Positions 47,501-59,716 of a stretch of 64,000 nucleotides of DNA are shown here, piece by piece (within the stretch, counting starts at the first letter, position 1; each line of letters starts with the position of its first letter). A model generated the notes under the pieces. That model did not search any database, was not told the origin of the DNA, and saw nothing but the letters and a program-made list of their open reading frames with translations. Position numbers and translations under genes: made by a program. Source of the DNA: Brachionus rotundiformis (taxonomy: Eukaryota > Rotifera > Eurotatoria > Ploima > Brachionidae); contig JAESIW010000124.1 of the NCBI GenBank assembly GCA_016802295.1, positions 372,001-436,000 on the forward strand, in the 5' to 3' direction.

Positions 47501-50500
47501 TTTGATGTAACCTCAAACATCTTTATTTGTGTTACAGCAATTTTGATTAATAAAAATATTAATAAATTTGTAAATATATTTTAAAAAGTTTGTTGCACAT
47601 TCGAATTGCCAGCAAAAAATTGTGGAAATATGGTACACAGGAGTGCGAAAAATATCCAAAATGAACACACTAACAATAATGCTATTGGTTCTATTGCACA
47701 TTCTCCTTTTGCCAATATCGTCCATTTTTTTTATAGTCTTACCAAAATCCAAGCTTGGACGCTTCATTACATTGCCATGCGTCAAATTTATATCCCATTT
47801 TGTATCCTATCTAATCTTTGTTGGAATGATAGTTTCATCCTTCTTCAAATTTCCCATTCACGAAAACACGCTTAGTTTCCAAGACCTATTTCCAAGTTTT
47901 AATGCGTCTTTTCACAAGTACGTCAACCGCAAAGACTTGGCAGTTCACATTGACTTTGAAAATTTTTACATAAGAGAAAACAAACCAACTGGTCTAGACA
48001 TCACAATCAGTGTTTGGATAATAGGACAAACATGGCACGAAATAAAGCAGCTAATGACCTATGGGATCTATGATTACTTTTATTCATCAACAAACACCTT
48101 CAATCTCTGCATGAATGTTTTGTATCTGAGTTCATTTGGTCTAAAGTACCATACTATGCTAGTGGTTTCTGATTATTTGAACCTTATGGGAAAGGATGAA
48201 TTCTGGAGCAAGGTAGATGAACTCAATAGCACCAATAGGGTGGCTCAAGTGGAAGTTTACAATGCTTTTTACTGGCTTAATAGTGATAGATTCTATTGGC
48301 AAAATTTGGATCCAATTAATCTTTCCGAAGGACTATTTGCAATTGCCAACATTTTCACTTTTACTCGGCTGTGTTTCTACTTATCTGCCAATCAGCAACT
48401 TGGCCCGCTGCAAATAACCCTTGGCAAGATGATAAATGATATTTTAAAATTTATAGTTATTTTTGCCATTATATTTGCCTCATTTGTTTTCGGCTTGAAT
48501 AATTTGTATTGGTATTACAGTGCTGATGTAAGAGACGCAGTCGAAATAACCAAGCATTACAATCCCGAAGATCCAGAGCATCCGTACACAACCAAAGCCG
48601 AAGAAGCTTTTGGATCGTAAGATTTACCAAAAAAAATATTGAAAGCATTTAACTAATCATTTTTTCTTTCAATTTTTAAATTTTTTTCACCAAAAATATA
48701 TTCAATTGTGCCAGGCTTAGACATCAAATTTTGTATGGCATCTTTTTCCATACTAATAAAAATTTGTATCTATTTCTGGTACAATTAAATATCTTTTGAT
48801 ATCCAAAAAATATGCCAATTTTGGTATTGGTAATTTAATTGATAGAAAAAATGATAATTGCTTCTTAAATGGCAATAATTTATCCAAAAATTTATTTGTT
48901 TAAGCCTTGGGAGAGCGTTTATGACTTTATTTTTTGCATTATACACAATAGGCGACTCAACTGATGCTCTGATTTCACCATTTGACAATAATCTTACCGA
49001 ATGCATTGGCTATTTACTCTTTGGCTTTTTTCACATTGCCAACATAACTATCATGATCAATATGCTAATTGCCATGATGACCAAATCTTTCGAGGATATT
49101 ATAGTAAGTTTTTGAAAGCAAATTTTAAGTTTTTATAATAAAAATAATAAAAAGCTAAAAATAGTTTATTTTAAATTCGTTCATGTAAGTTAATAGAGCT
49201 ACTTGTTTTGGTTAGAATTTTTTTTTAATTGGAAACTAATGTTAATTTTTAAACACTTTTTTAATTTTATTGAAGTTAATTTCATCAAGCCCTTGACTAT
49301 TTTTAAAATTTTTATAAAATTATCTCTGAGCCTTCTTCGGCTTCAATAGCGCTTATGTCTATCTTCAGATTAGGTCTCCAAATTGTAAATCCATATTCAA
49401 GATGAAGTCTGACATAAGCTTTGTAGAGTCTTGATACTGAATCCTTATAGTGAAATTCAAATGTTCTTTTAATCATTCCAAGAACATGATTTGTTTTAGT
49501 GATGGACGTGAAGTCATCCATTTGTACCGTTTTGTTCTATCGCTGACAGTTAGTAGCGGCTTTTTACCGCGGAATAAGACTCAATACCTTTATAAAAACT
49601 CTTCGGACCATTCTCTACTTATCTTATGCTCTTTCAATTTCGAAATAAAGTCTGCTGCGATTTGTCTATAGCTCGTTGTAGGATTTTTTCGGACCAATCT
49701 AAAAATATACGTTACATCACGGTTAGATAGTTTTGGACGTCTCTCGCAGTTTCCATAGTTATTCACCCTAGAAGTCGTTTAAAAATTTCGCTTTGTTGTA
49801 TTCACGCATTTTTGTGAAACTCCAACTAACTCAGCTATTTCTCTTTCAGTCTTTGTCCGATCTTTCAAAAGACTTAAAATTTGCCATCTTTTTTGGTCGC
49901 TGATTCTTTTTTGATCCATTTTTCTCTATTTTGGGATAATTTTTGGTAGTTTTTTTTTTGATGAGCTAATTGTCGCAATTTATGTCAAGCATGGTCTCAA
50001 ATTAAAGATAATCAAGCCTTTTCGCATATTCGGTAAAAAAATCAATCAATTATTCGGATATCCGATTTTTGTTTTGATCAAAAAGATTTATTCTAACTTT
50101 TTGTGACATACTGTATATGAAATTAGCATCACATGTTGTATTGTTCATATTGTAAATTTCCCCTCTCATTTTTTGTGTAAAAGGTTCTTAAATGTTTAAA
50201 CGCTTTCATCTGCGTCGTTGGCATCATTTACTTGTCTAGCAATGATTGATGTAGATGATGACTCATCTGATTCAATTATTTATTAATTTAAAACATTATT
50301 TATCAGATTTTATCAGAACTTTATTGTACACTTCCCAATATTTATTGAACCAAAACTATCATCCAAAATAATTTTAAAAGTACGAGTCCAGGGTCCACTG
50401 GCTGGGTCATCTATATAACTTACCTTGAAAACATATTACAATTTAGAATTGATAAACTCTTTTATCATTTAATTGGATTTAAAGTTTTATTTTATAGACA

Positions 50501-51946
50501 ATTTCATGAGCTTTAAAAAACTTAAATTAAATAACTTCTCAAAATGCTTAATTTGCTAAAATAATAAAATTTCCTTTATCATAACATGGGCACCATTAAC
50601 AAGTTACCAACTCTATTGATGGTCCAATACCTAAATTGTTTTACTTATAAATTAAATATTATTAACACTAAATTAAAGTAATTTTCTAATTAATTAAATT
50701 TCAAAACAAATATGGTACTAATTGACCTTATAAATGACCAATTAAATGCCTGACACAAAGAATAAAGATTACATTGAATTAATCTTAGTTTTTAAAAATC
50801 TTATTTTAGATAACTATTTCTTTAAGTCGACATTTTTAAGCTATTTAAAACATTAACTTTTTTGTTATTAAAGCACCATTCCGACATAGAATGGAAGTTT
50901 GCCAGATCAAAATTGTACATGGAGTACATCAAGGAACGCTTCACTCTTCCTGTTCCATTAAACTTAATCCCAACGCCACTTGGAACATATGAATTTATCA
51001 AAACAAGCATCAAATTTTATAAAGAGAAAAAATTTTTAAAATGGTCCTTTCGGAGATCAAATAATGTTGGTTCGGCCAGCGAGGACTGTCCAAGTTTTTA
51101 CGAAATGAAGTCACAATTAGGAAATGAGACACATAATTCCAACCAATCTCGACATGACACAAGCACTAAAACCAGAAAAAAAGAAAGTACCAAGACTGAC
51201 AACAATGAGGTCGTAGAGAACCTAAATTTAACTTATAGGGTGGGCATAGTTCTTTAAACCAATTTTCCACATTATATTTTATCTATTTTTTTTTGAAAAA
51301 TTAAATAGACCTTCATTTGTCTAATTGTTTTATTTTTCTTAATTTAAAGATAGTGATGGAACGAGTGGTCAAACGGTACTTGATGCATAACCAAGGCGAT
51401 TCAGATGACCCAAAGCAAAATGACTTTGATGACATGAAGCAAGATCTGCAGCAGGTAAAATATGAGATAGTAAATGACCTGAAGAAGACCCGTGAGGAAA
51501 GTTTGAGAAACGCATTTACCATAAACAATGGTATTCAGTATATTGCGGAAGAATTGTTGAGTATTCAGACAGACAAAAAAGGTGAGGACAATACGGAAAC
51601 AAAAATGGTATCAGATGATATGGAAACTTGGCCAACACAAACAAGAAAGTCTGGACATAAATTGAAAGATTTTGTAAATGCAAATAAGTTATTTTTTAAA
51701 TCAGTCTCGGCTCTTAACAAAGAAAGATCTCGGATCATTCGTAGAAAGCATAAGTCACAGGATGGCTCAAAAATGAATATGAATAAAATTTCTCCAATAA
51801 ATTCATCACAAACTGAAAATAATTCTGAACCATCTTATGGAACTAATGATACTCAGCCATCTTTTGTCAGGTCTGAATCGATTGAAGAATTCTATCAGAA
51901 TAGACTTGCATTCGATTTTCAAACTCTATATGAAAATGATTTGTGA
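44595..51946 (+). CDS. TRPC-type cation channel, copy A
   Basis: Seven exons: 44595-44663, 44708-44863, 44925-45593, 47589-48616, 48905-49103, 50874-51239, 51350-51946. All phases join, giving about 1027 residues. Ankyrin-type N-terminus, then the TRPC zinc-site loop (HDFNCKCIECLNKFKFDSLR), the TRP_2 domain (SIDPILTAFELGRELGILAE), six membrane helices from FVAHSNCQQ/EIWYTGVRK onward, the pore/S6 (MTLFFALYTIGDS; INMLIAMMTKSFEDI), the TRP box EWKFAR, and a long charged cytosolic tail starting VMERVVKRYLMHNQ. Forms a tetrameric plasma-membrane calcium-permeable channel. Intron 3 is 2.0 kb and intron 5 is 1.77 kb with transposon relics. Tail-to-tail with copy B. Confidence 0.9.
45594..47588. other. 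TRPC-A intron 3 (2.0 kb)
   Basis: The first ~190 bases remain very similar to intron 3 of copy B; after that similarity is lost. A minus-strand stretch at about 46800-46960 reads like protein (LNKPLKLESIKQIYYEHKIF) and may be an old LINE piece. Otherwise AT-rich. Confidence 0.5.
49310..49525 (-). mobile_element. LINE C-terminal fragment in TRPC-A intron 5
   Basis: Minus strand: TKTNHVLGMIKRTFEFHYKD, LYKAYVRLHLEYGFTIWRPN and DISAIEAEEG. This matches the conserved LGMIKR-F / LYK--VRPHLEY---W-P / I--IE--Q block of CR1-like LINE proteins. It is fused at about 49525 to a Tc1 relic. Confidence 0.7.
49526..50116 (-). mobile_element. Tc1-like element fragment with one terminal repeat
   Basis: Minus strand from 49922: MDQKRISDQKRWQILSLLKD, REIAELVGVSQKCVNTTKRN (helix-turn-helix), a stop, then RPKLSNRDVTYIFRLVRKNP and SYRQIAADF. 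This is the paired DNA-binding region of a Tc1 transposase. The catalytic domain is absent. At 50080-50116 the sequence ends (minus strand) in TACAGTATGTCACAAAAAGT, a typical Tc1 terminal sequence next to TA. Confidence 0.75.
50117..50873. other. Remainder of TRPC-A intron 5
   Basis: AT-rich, no recognisable element. Ends in the TTATTAAAG acceptor before the TRP-box exon. Confidence 0.4.
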
Positions 51947-52589
51947 TATTTTTTATTTTTATTCATTTAGTAACTAATAATTTAATATTTTTTAATAATA
52001 TTTTATTTTTCCTAATTGATTTGATTGGAGGACTTTATCTTTTAGTTAGATGGAAAATCAATAAAAGATCTAATTTTTAAAAATTATTAAAAGTTTTTTG
52101 AATTTAATCCGTTCCCGACTCAACCAAGCACCGTCAATGGTTTCTTTAGTTCATCAATTCCCAAATTGTTTATCTTTGGTATTTCTTCATCATTCGGGCT
52201 AATAAGATAATTTTTGAAACATTTTTTAGGCATGTTCTCCTTTAATTTTTAGACAATTTTTTTTTCTATTAATTGTTTATCAAGTTACTTTTTTAACTGT
52301 ACAAAATTTATTTTTTGCGTGCTTTCTTCGATAGTCTTTACCGAAGTAAAGGATAAATTTGTTTGAGATTTAACCTCAAAATGCTAATTTGCTTTATAAA
52401 AATATTGATTTTGTAAGTTTTTGAAAAAAATTAAAAAATTTTTACTTTTTTTTAAGAAGAGGAATTAAGTTTTGAAATTTATTATTAATGCTGCTGCTTT
52501 GAATCTTAGTATCAAAGGGTTTACGGATTCGAATTGATTTGATTTTCAATTATTATGACTAATCTTTACAAAGATCCTTTTATTCGTTT
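51947..52589. other. 3' flank of TRPC-A, AT-rich
   Basis: No gene or repeat recognised. Part of the 2.1-kb interval between the two convergent channel genes. Confidence 0.35.
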
Positions 52590-53370
52590 AAATAGGCATA
52601 CAAAAATTGTTCACCAATAACATTTTTTTATTCACCAAAAAAATATAATCGATTACCAAAATTTAACACCTATTCATACAATTCGTGTATTTTGCCGCAA
52701 ATTTATTCTTAATTGACACCAAAAAATAACAATTATTTGTGCAAATTAAGCCACCAATTCAAAAAAGGTATCTAAACCAAATTAATATTAATTTATACTT
52801 CACCACTTCAATTTTTAATTCCCCAAAAATAATATAAATTGTAAACTCCATAATGTTATTTTACAAATCCTTAAAAATCAATTAAAACTCAATCGATACG
52901 ATGGCAACAGCAGTATTACAACTGGATAACTGTTCCTTAATTGTGATTGGGATAAACTCGAGGATTACAAGAAGCACGAACCTTTACTATATGTCATAGT
53001 ACCCGATTTAGTCGATTTCAAGTACGGAAAATGTTCATATAGATGGTAAATCAAGAAAAACATCTGCAAGTACTTGATTGGTATATCAAAAATTAAATAA
53101 ATATTCCTAAATGTGACATACCACTATCAGCGAAAATTATTTCTATCGGCGAAAAAAGAAAACCTGGAAGACCTGCAAAGGCAAAACAAGCCTTGATAGT
53201 TGAAGTAATTATTTTTGGTTTGATTTGTATTATTATTGGTGATGAAAACTATTATTTTGGTTTAAAATAATTAAAAAACTTGGTGAAAAACATTTATATG
53301 GTCCATTTTTTATTTTTTCTTAGGTGATTTATTTTAGTGAAATAGAAACTTAGTGCCGTTTAAATAAATG
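52590..53370 (+). mobile_element. MULE relic with subterminal repeat arrays
   Basis: Plus-strand remains of a MULE C-terminus: WDKLEDYKKHEPLL near 52955, a degraded SWIM finger (KCSYRW...KNICKYLIGI) at 53025-53085, and IGEKRKPGRPAKAKQALIVE at 53148-53205. On the left, TCACCAA-type motifs repeat at 52607-52840; on the right, inverted TTGGTGA-type motifs repeat at 53235-53325. The transposase core is deleted. Confidence 0.6.
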
Positions 53371-54055
53371 TAAATTCGTTCTTAATTTCTAAGAGTTTCT
53401 CTAAAAATAAATTGACATTATTGTTAAGTTTTACAATGTTTTTTGCTTTAGTCCAGACAGTTTTTTTTGTAGACGACAATCCGTCGAAAATTTTGATAAT
53501 GGCATATTGACAGTATTGTTCTCAATTTGTGTTTTACATGCATTTATGCACTAGGTAAATTTTCTGATGAATTCACATTTACCTTTTTTCAATCTCAACT
53601 TCAAGAGAGACATCATTCAGCTGAAAATTTCACCCGGAATTATATTGAATATATTTTAAGCTTTTTGCTGAAAAACTCTGGAAATTTTTTTTTATAATTT
53701 ATATTTTTTGTAAATTTAACTTACCTGATATTTGAATATAAAAAAAAGTAAAATTCAAGTTAAAAAATTCAAATTTTCCGCAAAAACTAAATTTACTTAA
53801 ATTACCAGTGGTGTCATTTTCAACACGTCATTCATTTTGTCTACTTTAAGCTTCTACCTTTCTAGCCTACAAACTCCTAACTCAAGTCATTCAAGTTTCT
53901 ATTATTTTCCTAATTAAGATTAGATTAGATGTTGGCCAAATATTTTACTTTTGAGTATTGATTTAAACTATGAAATTAAAAATAAAAATTTTCAAAATAG
54001 TTTATTTAAAAAAATAATATAATAATATTTTATTAAAGTTTTGTTATTTATTATC
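53371..54055. other. AT-rich 3' flank of TRPC-B
   Basis: No gene or recognisable repeat. Confidence 0.35.
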
Positions 54056-57000
54056 TTATAAAGGAGTTTTGACTGAAGAAGTATATTCGGATAGATAGTC
54101 AGATCTCTCCGAGTTGGACTCTTCCAAAATCCTTGACAAATTTGATGGAAAAAATTTTCCCTCATTGAGATCAAAATTTACTTTGCCCGGAGACTTGGAA
54201 TGATTCAAATTGTCAATAAATTCCACAGTATTAGGCTTAGATTTGCCATTTACCAATTCTGTATGATTGTTATCACTGCTACTCTGAGTAGAACTATCAG
54301 CAATTGGTGTCAATAAAGAGCTTGATCTAACTTGTATTTGATTAGCATTGACAAAGTCTTTCAGCTTATTTATAGACTTTTCCTGTTCCAAAGCTTTCAA
54401 AAGATTCGAGCCATTTTTACTCTCTTTTTCTTTTAAAGTGTTCAATTTATTTTGCAATAGCTCTTCGGCCAGAACTTGGATTCCATTGTTTATAATGAAC
54501 ATATTTCTGGCGTTGTCTTCACGAGTTTTTTTCAAGTCATTCATTATCTCATACTTTATCTGCTGTAAATCAAGCTTAAATTCGTCAAAGTCATTTTGAC
54601 GCTGGTCATCCAAATCCCCTTGATTGTGCATTAGATACCGCTTTACCACTCGCTCCATTACAATCTTGAAATTAAAAGAGTTATCTTTTTTGATTGAGTT
54701 TAAAAAAAAATTTACTCCATAAGTGAGCTTCTTAAGGCCGCTTTGGCAATTTTCATTGGTATTCTGGGTTTCGTTATCATTAATTTTCCTTGTGGTACTT
54801 TTGAAGCTGTTTTTTTGAGTCGAGTTGTTTTGCCAATATGAATGCTGTGACTTGTTCTCATAAACGCTGGGTGGCTCATCAAACTGGTTAGGGTTCTGTG
54901 ACATGCTTTGCTTCAAGGCTTTTCTTTCTTTCAATCGATTCCAAGAGTCTTTGAGCTCATAATAAGTTGTTAGAGGAGGTGGTATTAGATTGAACGGCGC
55001 TGGTAGAGTAAAGCCGTCTTTTATATAAGTCATGTAAAGCATTGATCTGGCAAATTTCCACTCAGTGTCCGAATGATGTATTATTTTCTCATAGGATTTG
55101 GTCATCATTGCAATCAGCATTGACATCAATATTGTAATTGATCCTACGTGGAAAAAAGCATATACTGCATAACCAATAGTCATGGTCATGTAGTTTTCGA
55201 ATGGGTCAATACGGGCCACTTTTGAATCCCCTATGAGGTAAATGGCAAAAAAAAGTGTTCTCAGGGCTCGGCTTAACCTTTAAATTTAAAGCCTGGTTAG
55301 CTGAATATTTTTCTTGATTGGTAATATTTTGGTTCTCTAGTTACCACATTATCACATTAATTTAGATGGTAATAAAATTTTAAAATCAGATTCCAAAATT
55401 CAAATAATGGTACAGGAAAGAACCAAACGACCAAAAATAGTTTTAATTGTATTTTGTTTTTTGAATTTTGGTACAGTAGAGCAGGACAAACCATTAAAAA
55501 ATCTTATGCTTTTTTTCAAAAAGTTAAAAACTGGCCCTGTAAATGAGACATGATGCCACATAAAAAATTATTCAAAAATTGTAAATTTAATATGTGACAA
55601 ATTTGCAGATTTATCCAAGAATGCTGTAAAAAAATTTTAAAAAAGTTAAGATGGTTTACATACATACAGAACATGTATACAAAACAGGACCCTTTAATGA
55701 GAACTCCAATGGGGATGGATAATCTGAAGGTCAACAATCATGAAAATTAACCAGAATATCATTTATTTGTATCTAAATTTTTTGATGGCATGCAGATCAA
55801 GCAATAACAAATGGATTTGGAAAAGTTTTTGGTCAAGATTACAAGCGAGTTGTATGCTGGGCTCATGTAATTAGAATATACAAATTATAATTCAACAATT
55901 CAGATATGACAGATTTAAATGGTTATGTGAAATTTCAAAGATTTGGACTATAAAGTTTAATGAAGATGATTGGAAACAAAGCACATGTACTTGCCTGACT
56001 TGGAAGAAAAATTCAATGTGTAAATATAATTGGGCAAAAAGCAATAAAACGGTTTCCTCAAGTGAATTTCAAGCTTCTAATGTATACTACATACCAACTG
56101 GTCAAGAATCAAAGGCAAGTGAAAAAAAATGCGCTGGAACACTTTTTGTCAATTGAAAAGAAATCTTTCGGCGTTTGGATCGTGACTATTCCCAATGGAA
56201 ATGACATGCCAGTCCATTGGAAACAAGGTAAATACACCTGTCCATCCTTTTTCAGACAAAATATGTGCAAAAATCTAGTTGGTCTTACAATCAGGTTAAA
56301 ATATGAAAACCATCAGCAGGAACAGAAGTTTACCAATTGGTAACACACAAAAGAGGAAAGGCAAATAAGTCAACAAACCTTTTTACATTTTTTTAAATAC
56401 TTTTCAAAAATGTAAAATACTGATCAAAAAATATTATTATACTAATCAATTAATACATAGTCTATAATATCTTGCAAATACTTAAGACCCCTATTTTTTA
56501 AAGCTAATCAAAAGTGGCTTAGTTCTATCTATATTGCTTTCTTGTAAAGCATACTTAGATCTTTATAAAATATTTAATCAAAAATTACATTAGGTAGACC
56601 AGAAAAATTAAATTATAAGATCAAGAACAGCTGACCAGCAGAAGGCCACGAACTTAACTTAGTGTGTGAAAACAATTTTCATTCTTATTTATTTAAATGC
56701 AACAAATTAGATAAATAAGAAAAAGTTGATAATTTGAGGATATTATGGAAAATTTTTAATTTATTTTTAAATTAAGTGTTTATATTTAGATAATAAAAAT
56801 TGGACTTACGATCCAAAGCCAAGTTCAGCTTTTGTCAGGAAAGGGTTTAGGGCCTCCTCGTGGTTGAATGGAGCAGAGACTTCCACTTTTTTGCGTATTT
56901 CTGTATTGTAATATAAGTATAGATTGTTTAGAGAGAACAAAAATGACGTAAAGACTATCATGAAGATGCATATAAATTTAAAAATGTCATTTATCATTTT

Positions 57001-59716
57001 GCCAAGGGTGATCTCAAGTGGGCCAAGTTGCTGGCTTATGGGCAAAAAATAGCACAATCTCGCAAAAGCGATCACATTACCAATGGCAAAAAATCCCTCT
57101 GACAAATTAATTGGATCAAAAGATTTCCAATAAAATCGGTCTTAACATAATAATTAGTTAAAAATTTTAATTAATTTTCTTTAGTCAATATTTTACCACT
57201 ATTTAACCAGTAAAAAGTCTCGTAGATATTTTGTTGAGTCTTTAAATCAGTTTCATTTAAATTTTTCAAGTCTAACCAAAATTTATTGGCTTCTATCTGC
57301 TTTAGCTTGGACGCTACAAGAATCATTGTATGATACTTTAGTCCATATGATATGATATAAAGCACATTTAGCAATGAATTTACAATGTTAAATGGAGAAT
57401 AGAGATATTCATAAATGCCAAGTGAGAAAAGCTTCTTAATTTCATGCCAAGTTTGACCAAGAACCCATATTGTGATCAGCAGGTCTAAATCGCTAGGTTT
57501 GTAAGATCGAATGTAAAAATCATTAAAGTCCGTTTGGTACACGAGGTCATTTTTTTCAGCATATTCGGTAAAGTTGACAAAATACTGCGCATATTTAATC
57601 GAAAAGCGTTCCAGTTGTTTTTCTTCTTTGGCAAAGCGCAAATTGGACGCAATTACCATACCAATAAAAGACAAGTAGGACGCAAAGTGAGATATAAATT
57701 TGACACATGGCAAGCTCATAAATCTGCCTATTTTACTTTTTGGGTGTACAATGTAAATCAATGAATTTATTGGAAGCAAAATGCAATGAACCAGAATGAA
57801 ACCAAATATAAACATTGGGTTCATTTTGGATATTTTGCGAACTCCCGTGTACCATATTTCAACCAACTTTTGCTGGCAATTTGAATGTGCTACAAACTTA
57901 GATAGAAATTAAAATTATTTTATGGGAAACCAGATTTATTAATTCATTATTTAGTTTTTTTTTCATTCTTGAAAATAAAATTTTGATTAATTAAAATGTT
58001 AATTTTTTCCTAATTTTAGCCAACATAATTTAAAAACCACTTATTCTGCACAAAAAATTCTGGCTCAACAATAGATAAATTAAATTAATATTTATTAATG
58101 TTTTGCATCTTGGTTAGAAAATTAAACTAAAATAAAAAATATCTTATTATAAATTATATGTGAGAGAATCAAAGAAAAACAGAGAGCAGTTCTTTTGATC
58201 TAACATTAAGACATTAGAAAATTTTTGGTACCAAAAAAATAAAATAAATTATTTAAATAAAGCTGCTAAGCTGCTAAAATCAATTAAAATAAAATTTATT
58301 TAAATTGTAAAATATTAAAATAGGTAATAATAAAACATAATGAATTGGAAGATAAATTAATTATCTGATCTATCTAGATGGTAATTTTTCTTTATGATGA
58401 ATTAGCGGACCATATTTTTTCTGAATCTTGTTCAAAGAAGAATCAACAAAAAAAATTTTAATATCAGAATGGTAGTTAAGTACTTTTGATTTTTCCATAC
58501 TAAACCTGATACCATGTGTCGTTTTTAATTTAATTGAAAATGAGAGTTTTTATTTTTATTTGAAGTTTAAAAAGGCAAATAGCGGCGATTTAAATAAACA
58601 AAGACGATAGAAATAAAGAACTATTTTGTCAAGTCTTGGTAAAATAATTAAAGCCAAATTTAATTTTTTAAAGCTAACAAATAAAAATTCAACTAATTAT
58701 CTTACTGGTTTTTCTTGGAACCTAAGAGCCAAGTCCAACCGTGCCAATTGTTCATACTTTTCTTCTTTCTCTTTGCCAGTCTTGTTTAGGACAATCTCCA
58801 ATTCGTCCCTTCCACGCACATTATTCAGCAATTTGACCGAATAAGTGCTCAGCGAATGTCTCAATTGGAGATATTCATGCTTGAAATACTTTTCCTTTTC
58901 AGCTAGGATGCCAAGCTCGCGTCCCAGCTCAAAAGCAGTTAGAATGGGATCAATACTTGCCAAAGAAATGTACGACTCACTGGCAAGACCTTTGTAGGCA
59001 TTTAGTCTTGATTGAGCATGGCGCAATGAGTCAAATTTGAATTTGTTCAGACATTCAATGCACTTGCAGTTGAAGTCATGCGGTTTTGAAATTCTGTCTC
59101 CATTCAAAAGAAGCATTTGGACAATTTCGGTCCTGTTGAATTGAGAGGCCAGCATTATTGGGGTAATGTCCGGCGAGAACTGGGCGTCGTCTGAGCTTGG
59201 CGTTTGCCAAAACGAGTCCGTGTCTCCATTGAGAATTTTCTTCTCATTTAATACTTTGTACTTTGGGTGCTTTAGGATCGCTTCGGCTATGCTTGTGAAG
59301 CCCATGAAAATGGCCAGCAGAAGAGCATCGCGAATTTTCTGGCTGTCCGACTTGGCAAGTAGAGCTTGAACAACCTTTAAGAAAAAATGTTTTGCCCACT
59401 TGAAGCTGCTTTGGTTTCTTTCTGGTTTAAATTACTTCAAGATGTTCGTTTTCCACAGCCAGTCTCAGTGCTGTTCGACCAAGGTTATCAGTGACTTCGA
59501 TGTTGAAGTCCTTGATGTTTTGTATAATGAAATTGACCGTGTTTACATCGCCACTTTCGCATGCCTCAATGAATTTTTCATTTATGTCCGGCTTGAGTAT
59601 TAATTAATTATAATAAACTAATAATCAATAAGAATGTTTACTAATGATGACTGATTATCACCATCTTTTAATGACTTTCTGGAAAAGGAATTTTTTATTT
59701 GCTTTTTACTCAACAT
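54056..59716 (-). CDS. TRPC-type cation channel, copy B
   Basis: Seven exons on the minus strand: 59642-59716, 59436-59591, 58706-59374, 57197-57896, 56810-57140, 54716-55271, 54056-54664; all phases join, giving about 1031 residues. Same domain order as copy A: ankyrin part, zinc-site CxC loop, TRP_2, six membrane helices (EIWYTGVRKISKMNPMFIFG onward), pore/S6 (LRTLFFAIYLIGDS; MSMLIAMMTKSYEKI), TRP box EWKFAR, and a tail starting VMERVVKRYLMHNQ. Exons 2-3 are virtually identical to copy A, while exon 1, membrane and tail exons differ markedly. Compared with A, it has an extra 56-bp intron (57141-57196) and lacks the intron between S6 and the TRP box. Both copies look functional. Confidence 0.9.
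55480..56345 (+). mobile_element. MULE relics in TRPC-B intron
   Basis: Plus-strand fragments inside the 1.54-kb intron 55272-56809: ITNGFGKVFGQDYKRVVCWA near 55800-55868 (region after the second catalytic Asp), KFNEDDWKQSTCTCLTWKKN with SMCK near 55955-56025 (SWIM finger), then a second SWIM-like unit GKYTCPSFFRQNMCKNLVGL at 56227-56290. Two finger units in tandem suggest remains of two elements or an internal duplication. No intact frame survives. Confidence 0.7.
56474..56590. mobile_element. Truncated copy of the 29.55-kb MITE
   Basis: About 115 bp matching 29635-29750 in inverted orientation (AAAGCTAATCAAAAGTGGCT, then TTAGTTCTATCTATATTGCT). It lies in the same TRPC-B intron as the MULE relics. 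Confidence 0.55.
57897..58705. other. TRPC-B intron 3
   Basis: The part next to exon 3 (58520-58705) is close to the start of TRPC-A intron 3; the rest is AT-rich and unlike copy A. No genes inside. Confidence 0.5.

Noticed and set aside
54664..54716. Reading copy B straight through the 51-bp segment 54665-54715 as coding
   Set aside because: It is open in frame, but begins GTAAAT and ends TTTCAAG at the same position as an intron in copy A, so splicing is more likely.
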